Shown here one piece after another: positions 13,302-26,179 of a DNA stretch of 64,000 nt. The notes below the pieces were generated by a model, which saw only the letters and a list, made by a program, of their open reading frames with translations, was not told where the DNA came from and searched no databases. Source of the DNA: Stomorhina lunata. Lineage: Eukaryota; Arthropoda; Insecta; Diptera; Rhiniidae. The DNA lies in contig OW121741.1 of the NCBI GenBank assembly GCA_933228675.1, forward strand, positions 59,619,363 to 59,683,362, given 5' to 3'. The position numbers were made by a program, and so were the translations under genes. The first letter of the stretch is position 1. Each line of letters begins with the position of its first letter.

Positions 13302-15091
13302 TGAAATCAAGTTTCTGAAGCCCCTGGAGGATGGACCTACATAAATTATATACCAGATTTTAGGAAATTCTCCCGCAATGAACGCTATTAAATTTCATTA
13401 AAATCGGTTTATAAACACCGAAAATATCGAAAAAATACCAAAAATTAGACGAAAATTTTAAAATTTTTAATTGAAACACACTTTTAGATAATAAGAGAAA
13501 CAAGATACTCCTGGTGTACATGTGATAATATATTATATATCAGATTGTAGGAAATGGTTCCCCAAAGCACTCTGTAATATTTTAACAAAATCGGTCTATA
13601 AACAACTGAGATACAACTAAAACACTAAATTTGATGTATCGCAAATTGCCCAAAGTACGCATTAGGGAATGTTTGTTGAAAAAATGAAATGCAGAAATAG
13701 GAAAAACCATCCTCGTAGAGCACGGACATACATATATTTATTTTATATCAGATTTTAGGAAATTCCCCCGCCAAGCACATTATTAAATTTTATCGAAAGT
13801 GATGTACAGCAAATTGCCCAAAGTACGTGTCTAAGAAATTTTGTTGACATTTTGTAAGTATTGTTTCAGCGATATCTCAGGTGTTTATGGACCGATTGTG
13901 ATGATATTTGACAGCGTTCTTTGTGGGAGGATTTCCTAAAATCTGATATAAACTCCACAAATCTGATTATGGATACCATTTAAGTTGTACCGATCGTCTC
14001 AGAATCGGCAGGAGAATCAATTTCGCGACGTCCGTCCGTCTGTTTGTCCGTCCGTCCGTCTACCTGTCTGTCCGTCCGTTCGTCTACCTGTCTGTCCTTT
14101 TTCTGTCGTAGTCAAGTTTTCGGAGCTCAGGGTGGGACGATATCCTAAAATTTTGTGTAAAATGCATATGGGTATACCTTCTAGGAGCTCCACAAATCTG
14201 ATTTTAGCAGACAGACACACTGCATTTATCTTAATTTTATATCTGACTTTTGAACCTTATGATAACATTTGAGTATGTATTATATATCAAATTATAGGTA
14301 ATTTTCCTAGGAAGTACTAAAATGCAGCTAAGTACATAATATCCGTTCAAAACCTACATATGTATGTATGTATGTATCTCACATATCAACGAAAATTTAA
14401 ATTGTTTAATTGCAATTGGGAGAAATCCGTTCACGTTTGACTATTGCTCCCGTATAACTTCGCCTAAGGCAATCTCTTAGTACCTAATAAATGACAAATT
14501 ATAATTATCTAATTAGCTAATTAATTATAATTATATATCTATTATAATAGATACGATGATGACATTTAGTATAAAGACGTTGTACAATATCGTTATTCAG
14601 GTCGATAGCGCCTAAAATAAACTTTCTATCGATGCGCTTTTGCAAATCTAAGGGCATCTACATTTTGAAGCATCTTTTCTGCATGGTATATCTGGTCTAT
14701 CGAACTTTATCAAATGTTCGTAAAATAGACACATATCACTTTAGAATCGAAGTGACGCTGCCTTCGACATCAGCCACCTGCCCAACCTAACATTTGGGTC
14801 CATAACTATTTTAGATGATGACGCCACCAAAAAGCTTTTCGTTTTCCGACTCTTAATTTTAAAGATTCTTTGCATATAATACTAGTATAACCATATATTG
14901 CTAGGAATTACATTTAGTATGAACAAAAGAAAATTAATATACATATGAAGCATTTGTGTGGGGCTCAACTTAGTCAGTAATCAGAAACTATATAATTATC
15001 AATATATTCTTACGATTTTGTACTTTACTTTTGGAACACCATTGGTGAAGGGTATCCAAGATTCGGCAAAGCCGAATATACCACTCTTACC
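13121..15091 (-). mobile_element. Family H copy with internal deletion
   Basis: The right end is at 13121 and includes a short direct duplication of 'aaagggtattataagtttgtg' at about 13147-13190. The left end, with hairpin, is at about 15056-15090. At about 14628 sequence is lost between 'aataaactttcta' and 'tcgatgcgcttttgc'. GTCY arrays are at about 13270-13302 and 14030-14100. The left end abuts another copy's left end head-to-head. Confidence 0.6.
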
Positions 15092-15961
15092 ACAAGTAAG
15101 AGTGGTATATATGATTTCACTAAATGTGAATAGAGCTCGCCCATTTTCAATATCGAACTTTTCAAGAGATCAGAAATACTTTTGCCAAATGTTGTCCCTC
15201 TAGAAAGTTTATTTTAGGCGTCCTGAATATCAATATTGTACAACGTCTTTATACTAAATGTCATCATCGTATCTTAGGCGAAGTTATACGGGATCAAATG
15301 TCAAACGTGAACGGATTTCTCCCAATTGCAATTTTCGTTGATATGTGAGATACTTACATATATATGTAGGTTTTGAACGGATATCATGTAGTTAGCTGCA
15401 TTTTTGTACTTCCTAGGAAGATTACCTATAATTTGATATATAATACATTCTCAAATGTTATCATAATGTTCAAAAGTCAGACACAAAATTAAGATTAATG
15501 CAGAGTGTCTGTCTGCTAAAATCAGATTTGTGGAGCTCCTGGATTTTACACAAAATTTTAGGATATTGTCCCACCCTGAATTTTATCATTGTCGATCAAA
15601 ACACCATCGCTTAAACGCTAAATTATATCTACTACAAATTACCGAATGCATCAGTATTAAGGTAATCCCCTGCGAAGGACGCTATTAAATTTCATCAAAA
15701 TAAACACCTGAGATATCGACAAAACAGGAGCTCTAAAAACTTGACTACAACAGAAAAAATTACAGACAGGTAGACGGACGGACAAAAAAACAGACGGACG
15801 GACAAACAAACAGACGGACGGACGGAGGTCGCGAAATCGATTCTCTTGCCGATTCTGAGTTGATCGGTACAATTTGAATGGTATTCGTAATCAGATTTGT
15901 GGAGTATAGATTTTAGAAAATCCTCACACAAAGAACGATGTCAAATTTCATCCCAATCGGT
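15092..15961 (+). mobile_element. Family H copy, rearranged
   Basis: Only 'acaagtaagagtggtatata' of the left end is kept. The sequence then jumps to the internal 'tgatttcactaaatgtgaat' block. A GTCY array (complement strand) is at about 15760-15830. At 15961 it switches to minus orientation in 'atcggtccata'. Confidence 0.55.
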
Positions 15962-16028
15962 CCATAGACCCCATAAAAATTATACCGATCGACTCAGAAT
16001 CGGGAGGAGAATCGATTAAGCGATGTCC

Positions 16029-16102
<74 letters not shown>

Positions 16103-18410
16103 CTGTCGGTTGAAATCAAGTTTCTGAAGCCCCTGGAGGATGGACTTAAATAAATTATATATCAGATTTTAGGAAATTCTCCCGCAATGAACGCTATTAA
16201 ATTTCATTAAAATCGGTTTTTAAACACCGAAAATATCGAAAAAATACCAAAAATTAGACGAAAATTTTAAAATTTTTGATTGAAACACACTTTTAAATAA
16301 CAAGAGAAAAAAGATACTACTGGTGTACATGTAATAATATGTTATATATCAGATTGTAGGAAATAGCCCAAAGCACTCTATAAAATTTTATCAAAATCGG
16401 TCTATAAACAACAGAGATATCGCCAAAACACTGAATTTGATGTATCGCAAATTGCCCAAAGTTCGCATTAGAGAGTGTTTGTTGAAAAAATGAAATGCAG
16501 AAATAGGAAAAATCATCCTCCTTTAGCACGGACCTACATAAATTTAATATCAGATTTTAGGAAATTCCCCCGCCAAGCACGTTGTTAAATTTTATCAAAA
16601 GCGGTCCATAAACAATTGAGATATCGCCATAACACTACATTTGATGTACAGCAAATTGCCCAAAGTACGTGTCTAAGAAATTTTGTTTACATTTTGTAAG
16701 TATTGTTTCAGCGATATCTCAGGTGTTTATGGACCGATTGTGATGATATTTGACAGCGTTCTTTGTGGGAGGATTTCCTAAAATCTGATATAAACTCCAC
16801 AAATCTGATTATGAATACCATTTAAGTTGTACCGATCGTCTCAGAATCGGCAGGAGAATCGATTTCGCGACGTCCGTCCGTCTGTTTGTCCGTCTGTCCG
16901 TCTACCTGTCTGTCCGTCCGTTCGTCTACCTGTCTATCCATTTTTCTGTTGTAGTCAAGTTTTCGGAGCTCAGGGTGGGACGATATCCTAAAATTTTGTG
17001 TTTTAGGAGCTCCACAAATCTGATTTTAGCAGACAGACACACTGCATTTATCTTAATTTTATGTCTGACTTTTGAACCTTATGATAACATTTGAGTATGT
17101 ATTATATATCAAATTATAGGTAATCTTCCTAGGAAGTACTAAAATGCAGCTAAGTACATGATATCCGTTCAAAACCTACATATGTATGTATGTATGTATC
17201 TCACATATCAACGAAAATTTAAATTGTTTAATTGCAATTGGAAGAAATCCGTTCACGTTTGACTATTGCTCGCGTATAACTTCGCCTAAGGCAATCTCTT
17301 AGTACCTAATAAATGACAAATTATAATTATCTAATAAGCTAATTCATTATAATTATATATCTATTATAATAGATACGATGATGACATTTAGTATAAAGAC
17401 GTTGTACAATATCGTTATTCAGGTCGATAGCGCCTAAAATAAACTTTCTAGAGGGACAACATTTGACAAAAGTATTTCTGATCTCTTGAAAAGTTCGGCA
17501 TTGAAAATGGGCGAGCTCGGTTCACATTTACTGTTATCTCCCATATAACCCCGACAGGGAATTACTTTAATGCTGATAAATTAAATCATATTATAATTGC
17601 ACAAAGAACTAGAGCAACACTTTCCACACATTCATCGGACAGATCGAAAGAACAATAGATCCCAAATATTATTGTTGAAGTATTCATCTTAATAAGTTAA
17701 CTAACTTCAGATTAATAAGTAAATCTTCAATAAATTTTCCGCCAAAGCTGATATCCATTCATTTAAAAGCTATATATTTCACGTGTGTATCTAAAACTAT
17801 GAGTGTATACCTTATAATTCTAAGGCTTGTATACATTGGCAATCATTGTTAAAGCTTTGACCTAAATCAGTTCAGAGTTTTACATAACTGATCATGAACT
17901 TTTAATAGTTCGACAATTCGTATGAATGAAAGTACATCTTCATCAAATCGATGCGCTTTTGCAAATCTAAGGGCATCTACATTTTGAAGCATCTTTTCTG
18001 CATGGTTTATCTGGTCTATCGAACTTTATCAAATGTTCGTAAAATAGACACATATCACTTTAGAATCGAAGTGACGCTGCCTTCGACATCAGCCACCTGC
18101 CCAACCTAACATTTGGGTCCATAACTATTTTAGATGATGACTCCACCAAAAAGCTTTTCGTTTTCCGACTCTTAATTTTAAAGATTATTTGCATATAATA
18201 CTAGTATAACCATATATTGCTAGGAATTACATTTAGTATGAACAAAAGAAAATTAATATACATATGAAGCATTTGTGTGGGGCTCCACTTAGTCAGTAAT
18301 CAGAAACTATATAATTATCAATATATTCTTACGATTTTGTACTTTACTTTTGGAACACCATTGGTGAAGGGTATCCAAGATTCGGCAAAGCCGAATATAC
18401 CACTCTTACC
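15962..18410 (-). mobile_element. Family H copy lacking the right-end hairpin
   Basis: This starts at 'gaccccataaaaattatacc', just inside the usual right end, and runs to a complete left end at about 18375-18410. It carries the longest GTCY array in the window. Confidence 0.65.
16025..16107. repeat. (GTCY)n microsatellite, longest in window
   Basis: About 20 GTCT/GTCC units form a run of roughly 83 bp, against 4-10 units in the other copies. It sits at the fixed right-end array position of family H. GTCY tracts grown inside mobile elements are the known mini-me pattern in Diptera. Confidence 0.85.
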
Positions 18411-19682
18411 ACAAGTAAGAGTGGTATATTCGGCTTTGCCGAGTCTTGGATACCCTTCACCAATGGTGTTGCAAAAGTACTTAATGTAATTCCTACCAAA
18501 ATTTGGTTATACCAGTATTATATGCAAAGAGTCTTTAAAATTAAGAGTCGGAAAAAGAAAAGCTTTTCGGTGGCGTCATCATCTAGAATAGTTATACACC
18601 CAAAGGTTAGGTTGGGCAGGTGGCTGATGTCTAGGGAAGCTTCACTTGGGTTCTAAAATGGTCCCTTTGTGAAAGATAATGATTACTAAACTACAAGTAG
18701 AGAATGCATATTTAAGCCAGCCAGTAGCTTCGAAATAAAATAGACACATACATATTTTACGAACATTTAATAAAGTTCGATAGACCAGATAAACCATGCA
18801 GAAAAGATGCTTCAAAATGTAGATGCCCTTACATTTGCAATGGCACATCGATTTGATGAAGTTTAAGTATTCTGGCATGCAACCCAAAAACACAGTGCCC
18901 AGTGAGGGTTGTGCACTTTAATTCGTACGAATTATCCAACTAGTAAAAGTTCTTGATTAGTTATGTAAAACTCGATATCAGCTTTGTCAGAAAAGTTATT
19001 AAAGATTTACTTATTAATCTGAAGTTAGTTAATTAATTAAAATGAACACTTCATCAATAATATTTGGGATGTATTTTTCTTTCGATCTGTCCGATGGATG
19101 TTTGGAAAGTTTTGCTCTAGTTCCTTGTGCAATTTTAATGTGATTTAATTTATCAGCATTAAATCGATTTCCGTTATATGGGAGATTTAATGTTCAAAAG
19201 TCAGACACAAAATTAAGATTAATGCAGAGTGTCTGTCTGCTAAAATCAGATTTGTGGAGCTCCTGGATTTTACACAAAATTTTAGGATATTGTCCCACCC
19301 TGAATTTTATCATTGTCGATCAAAACACCATCGCTTAAACGCTAAATTATATCTACTACAAATTACCGAATGCATCAGGATTTAGGTAATCCCCTGCGAA
19401 GGACGCTATTAAATTTCATCAAAATAAACACCTGAGATATCGACAAAACAGGAGCTCTAAAAACTTGACTACAACAGAAAAAATTACAGACAGGTAGACG
19501 GACGGACAAATAAACAGACGGACGGAGGTCGCGAAATCGATTCTCTTGCCGATTCTGAGTTGATCGGTACAATTTGAATGGTATTCGTAATCAGATTTGT
19601 GGAGTATAGATTCTAGAAAATCCTCACACAAAGAACGATGTCAAATTTCATCACAATCGGTCCATAAACACCTGAGATATCG
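18411..19682 (+). mobile_element. Family H copy, left end present, truncated
   Basis: The complete left end is joined head-to-head with the previous copy, leaving a near-perfect palindrome around 18380-18440. There is an internal loss at about 19190 ('gggagattt' to 'aatgttcaaaagtcag'). It stops at about 19682 inside the 'gagatatcgc' module, where orientation flips. Confidence 0.6.
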
Positions 19683-21554
19683 CCAAGCACGTTATTAAAT
19701 TTTATCAAAAGCGGTCCATAAACAATTGAGATATCGCCTTAACACTACATTTGATGTACAGCAAATTGCCCAAAGTACGTGTCTAAGAAATTTTGTTTAC
19801 ATTTTGTAAGTATTGTTTTAGCGATATCTCAGGTGTTTATGGACCGATTGTGATGAAATTTGACATCGTTTTTTGTGTGAGGATTTTCTAAAATCTATAC
19901 TCCACAAATCTGATTACGAATACCATTCAAATTGTACCGATCAACTCAGAATCGGCAGGAGAATCGATTTCGCGACCTCCGTCCGTCCGTCTGTTTGTCT
20001 GTCTGTCCGTCTGTTTGTTTGTCCGTCCGTCCGTCTGTTTTTTTGTCCGTCCGTCTACCTGTCTGTAATTTTTTCTGTTGTAGTCAAGTTTTTGGAGCTC
20101 CTGTTTTGTCGATATCTCAGGTGTTTATTTTGATGAAATTTAATAGCGTCCTTCGCAGGGGATTACCTAAATCCTGATGCATTCGGTAATTTGTGGTAGA
20201 TATAATTTAGCGTTTAAGCGATGGTGTTTTAATCGACAATGATAAAATTCAGGGTGGGACAATATCCTAAAATTTTGTGTAAAATTCAGGAGCTCCACAA
20301 ATCTGATTTTAGCATTAATCTTAATTTTGTGTCTGACTTTTGAACACTATGATAACATTTGAGAATGTATTATATATCAAATTATAGGTAATCTTCCTAG
20401 GAAGTACAAAAATGCAGCTAACTACATGATATCCGTTCAAAACCTACATATGTATGTAAGTATCTCATATATTAACGAAAATTTAAATTTTTTAATTGCA
20501 ATTGGGAGAAATCCGTTCACGTTTGACAATTGATCCCGTATAACTTCGCCAAAGATACGATGATGACATTTAGTATAAAGACGTTATACAATATTGATAT
20601 TCAGGGCGATAGCGCCTAAAATAAACTTTCTAGAGGGACAACATTTGACAAAAGTATTTCTGATCTCTTGAAAAGTTCAATATTGAAAATGGGCGAGCTC
20701 TATTCACATTTAGTGAAATCTCCCATATAACCCCGACCGGGAATCGATTTAATGCTGATAAATTAAATCACATTAAAATTGCACAAGGAACTTGAGCAAA
20801 ACTTTCCAAACATCCATCGGACAGATCGAAAGAACAATACATCCCAAATATTATTGATGAAGTGTTGATTTTAATTAATTAACTAACTTCAAATTAATAA
20901 GTAAATCTTTAATAACTTTTCCGACAAAGCTGTTATCCATCCATTCAAAAGCTATATATTTCACGTATGTATCTAAAACTAAGAGTGTATACCCTATAAT
21001 TTTAAGGCTTATCATTGTTAAAGCTTTGACCTAAATCAGTCCGCTAACTTCAGAGTTTTACATAACTAATCAAGAACTTTTACTAGTTGGATAATTCGTA
21101 CGAATTAAAGTGCACAACCCTCACTGGGCACTGTGTTTTTGGGTTGCATGCCAGAATACTTAAACTTCATCAAATTGATGTGCTATTGCAAATGTAAGGG
21201 CATCTACATTTTGAAGCATCTTTTCTGCATGGTTTATCTGGTCTATGGCTTAAATATGCATTCTCTATTTGTAGTCTAGTAATCATTATCTTTCACAAAG
21301 GGACTACTTTAGAACCCAAGTGAAGCTTCCGTAGACATCAGCCACCTGCCCAACCTAACCTTTGGATGCATAACTATTCTAGATGATGACGCCACCGAAA
21401 AGCTTTTCTTTTTCCGACTCTTAATTTTAAAGACTCTTTGCATATGATACTAGTATAACCAAATTTTGCTAGGAATTACATTAAGTACTTTTGCAACGCC
21501 ATTGGTGAAGGGTATCCAAGGTTCGGCAAAGCCGAATATACCACTCTTACTTGT
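19683..21554 (-). mobile_element. Family H copy, left end present, right end missing
   Basis: This runs from the 'ccaagcacgttattaaa' module to a complete left end at about 21520-21554. A GTCY array lies at about 19978-20065. A 20-bp A/T spacer (21555-21574) separates it from the next copy's left end. Confidence 0.6.
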
Positions 21555-21574
21555 TTTAAATACAGTTAAAAAAA

Positions 21575-24115
21575 ACAAGTAAGAGTGGTATATTCGGCTT
21601 TGCCGAATCTTGGATACCCTTCACCAATGGTGTTCCAAAAGTAAAGTACAAAATCGTAAGAATATATTGATAATTACATAGTTTCTGATTACCGACTTAG
21701 TTGAGCCCCACACAAATGCTACATATGTATATTAATTTTCTTTTGTTCATACTAAATGTAATTCCTAGCAATTCCTATTATATGCAAAGAATCTTTAAAA
21801 TTAAGAGTCGGAAAACGAAAAGCTTTTTGGTGGCGTCATCATCTAAAATAGTTATGGACCCAAACGTTAGGTTGGGCAGGTGGCTGATGTCGAAGGCAGC
21901 GTTACTTCGATTCTAAAGTGATATGTGTCTATTTTACGAATATTAGATAAAGTTCGATAGACCAGATAAACCATGCAGAAAAGATGCTTCAAAATGTAGA
22001 TGCCCTTAGATTTGCAAGATCACATCGATTTGATGAAGATTAAGTATTCTGGCATGCAACCCAAAAACACAGTGCCCAGTGAGGGTTGTGTACTTTAATT
22101 CATACGAATTGTCCAACTATTAAAAGTTCATGATTAGTTATGTAAAACTCTGAACTGATTTAGGTCAAAGCTTTAACAATGATTGTCAATGTATACAAGC
22201 CTTAGAATTATAAGGTATACACTCATAGTTTTAGATACATACGTGAAATATATAGCTTTTAAATGAATGGATATCAGCTTTGGTGGAAAATTTATTGAAG
22301 ATTTACTTATTAATCTGAAGTTAGTTAACTTATTAAGATGAATACTTCAACAATAATATTTGGGATCTATTGTTCTTTCGATCTGTCCGATGGATGTGTG
22401 CAAAGTTTTGCTCTAGTTCTTTGTGCAATTATAATATGATTTAATGTATTAGCATTGAAGTAATTCCCGGTCGGGGTTATATGGGAGATAACAGTAAATG
22501 TGAACCGAGCTCGCCCATTTTCAATGCCGAACTTTTCAAGAGAAATACTTTTGTCAAATGTTGTCCCTCTAGAAAGTTTATTTTAGGCGCTATCGCTCTG
22601 AATAACGATATTGTACAACGTCTTTATACTAAATGTCATCATCGTATCTATTATAATAGATATATAATTATAATTAATAAGCTAATTAGATAATTATAAT
22701 TTGTCATTTATTAGCTACTAAGAGATTGCCTTAGGCGAAGTTATACGGGAGCAATAGTCAAACGTGAACGGATTTCTCCCAATTGCAATTAAACAATTTA
22801 AATTTTCGTTGATATGTGAGATACATACATACATATGTAGGTTTTGAACGGATATCATGTACCTAGCTGCATTTTTGTACTTCCTAGGAAGATTACCTAT
22901 AATTTGATATATAAAACATTCTCAAATGTTATCATAATGTTCAAAAGTCAGACATAAAATTAAGATAAATGCAGTGTGCCTGTCTGCTAAAATCAGATTT
23001 GTGGAGCTCCTGGAAGGTATACCCATATGCATTTTACACACAATTTTAGGATATCGTCCCACCCTGAGCTCCAAAAACTCCAAAAACTTGACTACAACAG
23101 AAAAAAGGACAGACAGGTAGACGGACGGAAGGACAGACAGGTAGACGGACGGACAGACAAACAGACGGACGGACGTCGCGAAATCGATTCTCCTGCCGAT
23201 TCTGAGACGATCGGTACAACTTGAATGGTATTCATAATCAGATTTGTGGAGTTTATATCAGATTTTAGGAAATCCTCCCACAAAGAACGCTGTCAAATTT
23301 CATCACAATCGGTCTATAAACACTTGAGATATCGCTGAAACAATACTTACAAAATGTGAACAAAATTTCTTAGACACGTACTTTGTGCAATTTGCTGTAC
23401 ATCACAAGTATTGTTTTGGCGATATCTCAGTTGTTTATGGACCGCTTTTGATAAAATTTTGTAATGTGCTTGACGGGAGAATTTCCTAAAATCTGATATA
23501 AAATTTATGTATGTTCGTGCTCCAGGAGAATGGTTTTTCCTATTTCTGCATTTCATTTTTTCAACAAACATTCTCTAACGCGTACTTTGGGCAATTTGCG
23601 ATACATCAAATTTAGTGTTTTGGTTGTATCTCAGTTGTTTATAGACCGATTTTGCTAAAATTTTACAGAGTGTTTTGGGGAACCATTTCCTACAATCTGA
23701 TATATAATATATTATCACATGTACACCAGGAGTATCTTGTTTCTCTTATTATTTAAAAGTGTGTTTCAATCAAAAATTTTTAAATTTTCGTCTAATTTTT
23801 GGTATTTTTTCGATATTTTCGGTGTTTATAAACCGATTTTAATGAAATTTAATAGCGTTCATTGCGGGAGAATTTCCTAAAATCTGGTATATAATTTATG
23901 TAGATCCATCCTCCAGGGGCTTCAGAAACTTGATTTCAACAGACAGACAGACGGATAGACAGACAGACAGACAGACAGACGGACATCGCTTAATCGATTC
24001 TCCTCCCGATTCTGAGTCGATCGGTATTTTTATGGGGTCTACGTTCACTAATAAAAAATTACAAACGGAATCACAAACTTATAATACCCTTTCACCTATT
24101 GGTGAAGTTTATAAA
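21575..24115 (+). mobile_element. Family H, full-length copy
   Basis: The left end with hairpin is at 21575-21615. The right end is at about 24080-24115 and is slightly altered ('ggtgaagtttata' in place of 'ggtgaagggtata'). It is about 2.54 kb long. GTCY arrays lie at 23105-23178 and 23938-23982, with the TA-rich tract at about 22655-22700 (empty site for the hAT-like element). Confidence 0.7.
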
Positions 24116-24219
24116 ATAATAATTCTCATCAAATTTTGAATTTTGACGATATCTCTGGTATTTATATACCGATTTTGATAAAATTTAATAAAATAAAATG
24201 TTTTCTAAAATCTGATATA
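24116..24219. repeat. T-rich family H-type module
   Basis: One 'acgatatctctggtatttat' module ending in 'ttttctaaaatctgatata'. The terminal TA at 24218-24219 is the target duplicated by the Tc3-like element. The module continues after that element at 25782. Confidence 0.45.
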
Positions 24220-25779
24220 CCTCAGTCAAATAATTATATGTGCAAGTCTTCAATTTTAATTTTAATGAAGAGAAACAATGAAAAAGAATTTTATGTAGTA
24301 TTTTTGTTTGATTTATTATTAAAAGAACTAGAAACAAAATAACAAATTATATTCTAATATTATTTTTTAACTCAAAAAATATAATTCTTTAACTTTCCAT
24401 ATAAAATATTTATATGTGCAAAATTCATATTTAATTGTATATCTAAATATTGTTTTAGTTTTGAGAAAAAAGTTTAAAATACTAATTAATAAGGGATTGT
24501 TTTGCCCTTATTTATTTTTACTAACTGGACGCGACGCGGCATTGATTCCACCAGTTTTTTTAGGATAGGCAAATCAATTTTGTCCCATTCAGCCAAAATG
24601 GCAGTTTTTAGCTGCTTAAGGCTATCGTATTGCTTGGAAGATGCATAAATCTTTGCAGAAAGTATGCCCCACAGGTCCTCGATGGGATTGAGGTCCGGGC
24701 TTAATGCTGGCCATTGTAGCAATTCAATTTGTTTAGAGTTAAAGAACTCCTTTGTCTTCTTTGACACGTGGATTGGTGCATTATCCTGCTGGAAAATCCA
24801 TTTATCGCCATGTAAATTACCGGCAAAATCAAGGAGTTCGCTTTCTAATAAATCTATGTAGATTTCTGCATTCATTTTGCTTGGCACAAAGCATATTTTG
24901 GATTTGCCATGAACACGTTTATGGCATTCTTCCCGTGGGCGTCTTACATCCCTCCAATATTTATGGAGACCATCAGGTCCATCTAAGTTAAATTTTTTTT
25001 CGTCGCTAAATATTACAGATTCAAATTCCTCATCCCAAAACTTATATTTTTCATAGAATGCTAAACGTTCATTTTTATGATGTTGTTTAAGGCGTGGATT
25101 AGGCACTCGATTTTCATATTTAAGACCTAAATCTTGTCTTATTATTTGGTGCACACGTTGTTTAGTAACATTGAGACCAAGTTCCACTTTTATTTTTCTA
25201 CAACTCATATGGCTATTGGTTGCTAACTGCTGTATACGTCGTTTGCTCCGATCATCAATGGTGGATATTCGGCCGCTACGTTTATTAATACCATAGTTAT
25301 CCGGATTTTTTAAGAAATTTGTAATTGTGTTTCTGTGTCTTTTTACTGAAGCAGCAATTTGGCCAACTTTCATGCCGGACTTATTCATTCCCTTGATCAA
25401 TCCACGCTCTTCATCTGTTAATTCAGTTCCGCGTGGCATTTTTCTAGTAATTACGAAAAAAAATATATTTTTTTTTCAATTTATTTCCTTGCCTACTCAG
25501 CAACCATTTTCCTTGCTTTACGAAGTGGTATATTGACTTGTCGCTCATTGAAAGACAAATAACAAATTTTGCACATATAAATATTTTATAAGAAATTTGT
25601 GACCAAAGTCATTAAAAGTTACGTTACCAAAAGTGCAGTGGGGTGTTAAACGTTACAAATGACAACAAATGATAAAGTTATTTAAAGAGAATGTGTGTAC
25701 CAAAAACTATTACCGTACCTTTATTAGAATTTAAGGCATAGAGAAAAGCAGTTTTGCACATATAATTATTTGACTGAGG
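24220..25779 (-). mobile_element. Tc1/mariner (Tc3-like) transposon, 1560 bp
   Basis: Perfect terminal inverted repeats of 26 bp begin CCTCAGTCAAATAATTATAT. They are flanked by TA at 24218-24219 and 25780-25781, the Tc1/mariner target duplication. A second, inner pair of perfect 23-bp inverted repeats lies at 24403-24425 and 25565-25587. These share the core tatatgtgcaa with the outer repeats, spaced about 175-185 bp inward. Two transposase-site copies per end is the arrangement of Tc3 and other IR/DR elements. It is inserted in the repeat spacer after 24115. Confidence 0.9.
24486..25439 (-). CDS. Tc3-like transposase, DD34E, 317 aa with a short internal deletion
   Basis: The ORF starts MPRGTELTDEERGLIKG and stays open. 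The N-terminal half has the paired helix-turn-helix DNA-binding region (about residues 5-110), which would bind the terminal repeats. The catalytic domain shows the first Asp in VIFSDEKKFNLDGPDG, the second in WIFQQDNAPIHVS and the Glu in LSPDLNPIEDLWG, with 34 residues between the second Asp and the Glu. This is the Tc1-family cut-and-paste triad. Between the first and second Asp, family members normally have a GGG.VMVWGAF-type strand, but here HGKSKICFVPSKMN follows directly. About 15 residues therefore appear to be missing, which probably disrupts the fold. The start is chosen as the conserved MPRG. Expression is unknown. Confidence 0.9.
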   Translation of the reverse strand: MPRGTELTDEERGLIKGMNKSGMKVGQIAASVKRHRNTITNFLKNPDNYGINKRSGRISTIDDRSKRRIQQLATNSHMSCRKIKVELGLNVTKQRVHQIIRQDLGLKYENRVPNPRLKQHHKNERLAFYEKYKFWDEEFESVIFSDEKKFNLDGPDGLHKYWRDVRRPREECHKRVHGKSKICFVPSKMNAEIYIDLLESELLDFAGNLHGDKWIFQQDNAPIHVSKKTKEFFNSKQIELLQWPALSPDLNPIEDLWGILSAKIYASSKQYDSLKQLKTAILAEWDKIDLPILKKLVESMPRRVQLVKINKGKTIPY

Positions 25780-25781
25780 TA

Positions 25782-26179
25782 TAATTCAAAAACTTTTTTA
25801 AAATACTGTTTAAAAAAATTAAAATATGTCAATTTGCGTACATCTATATCTTTTGCTTTGGCGATATCTCGCTTATTGATCCACCGATTCTAATGAAATT
25901 TAAAAGCGTGCTGCATTGAATGATTTCCTAAAATTTGATGTACAGTTCAAAAAACTTTTTTTTTTAAATTACAGTTTTTTTACGAAATTAAAATTTTTTT
26001 TATGAAAGATACAGTTTTTTAAACAAAATTTTTTTTAAATTCTCATTGAGTTTTGAATTTTGGCGATATCTCTTGCGTTTATAGACCGATTTTGATGAAA
26101 TTTAATAGCATGCTGCAATGGAGTATTTTTTAAAATCTGATATATAATTTTATTTTTTATTTTTAAATATTGCTTTTTA
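25782..26179. repeat. T-rich family H-type modules
   Basis: This continues the module broken at 24219. Poly(A)/poly(T) stretches separate 'gcgatatctc...' modules, ending with 'ttttttaaaatctgatata' just before a right end at 26180. No gene is seen. Confidence 0.4.

Noticed and set aside
16025..16107. CRISPR-like array
   Set aside because: The repeats are simple 4-bp units without spacers, and the sequence is from a eukaryote.
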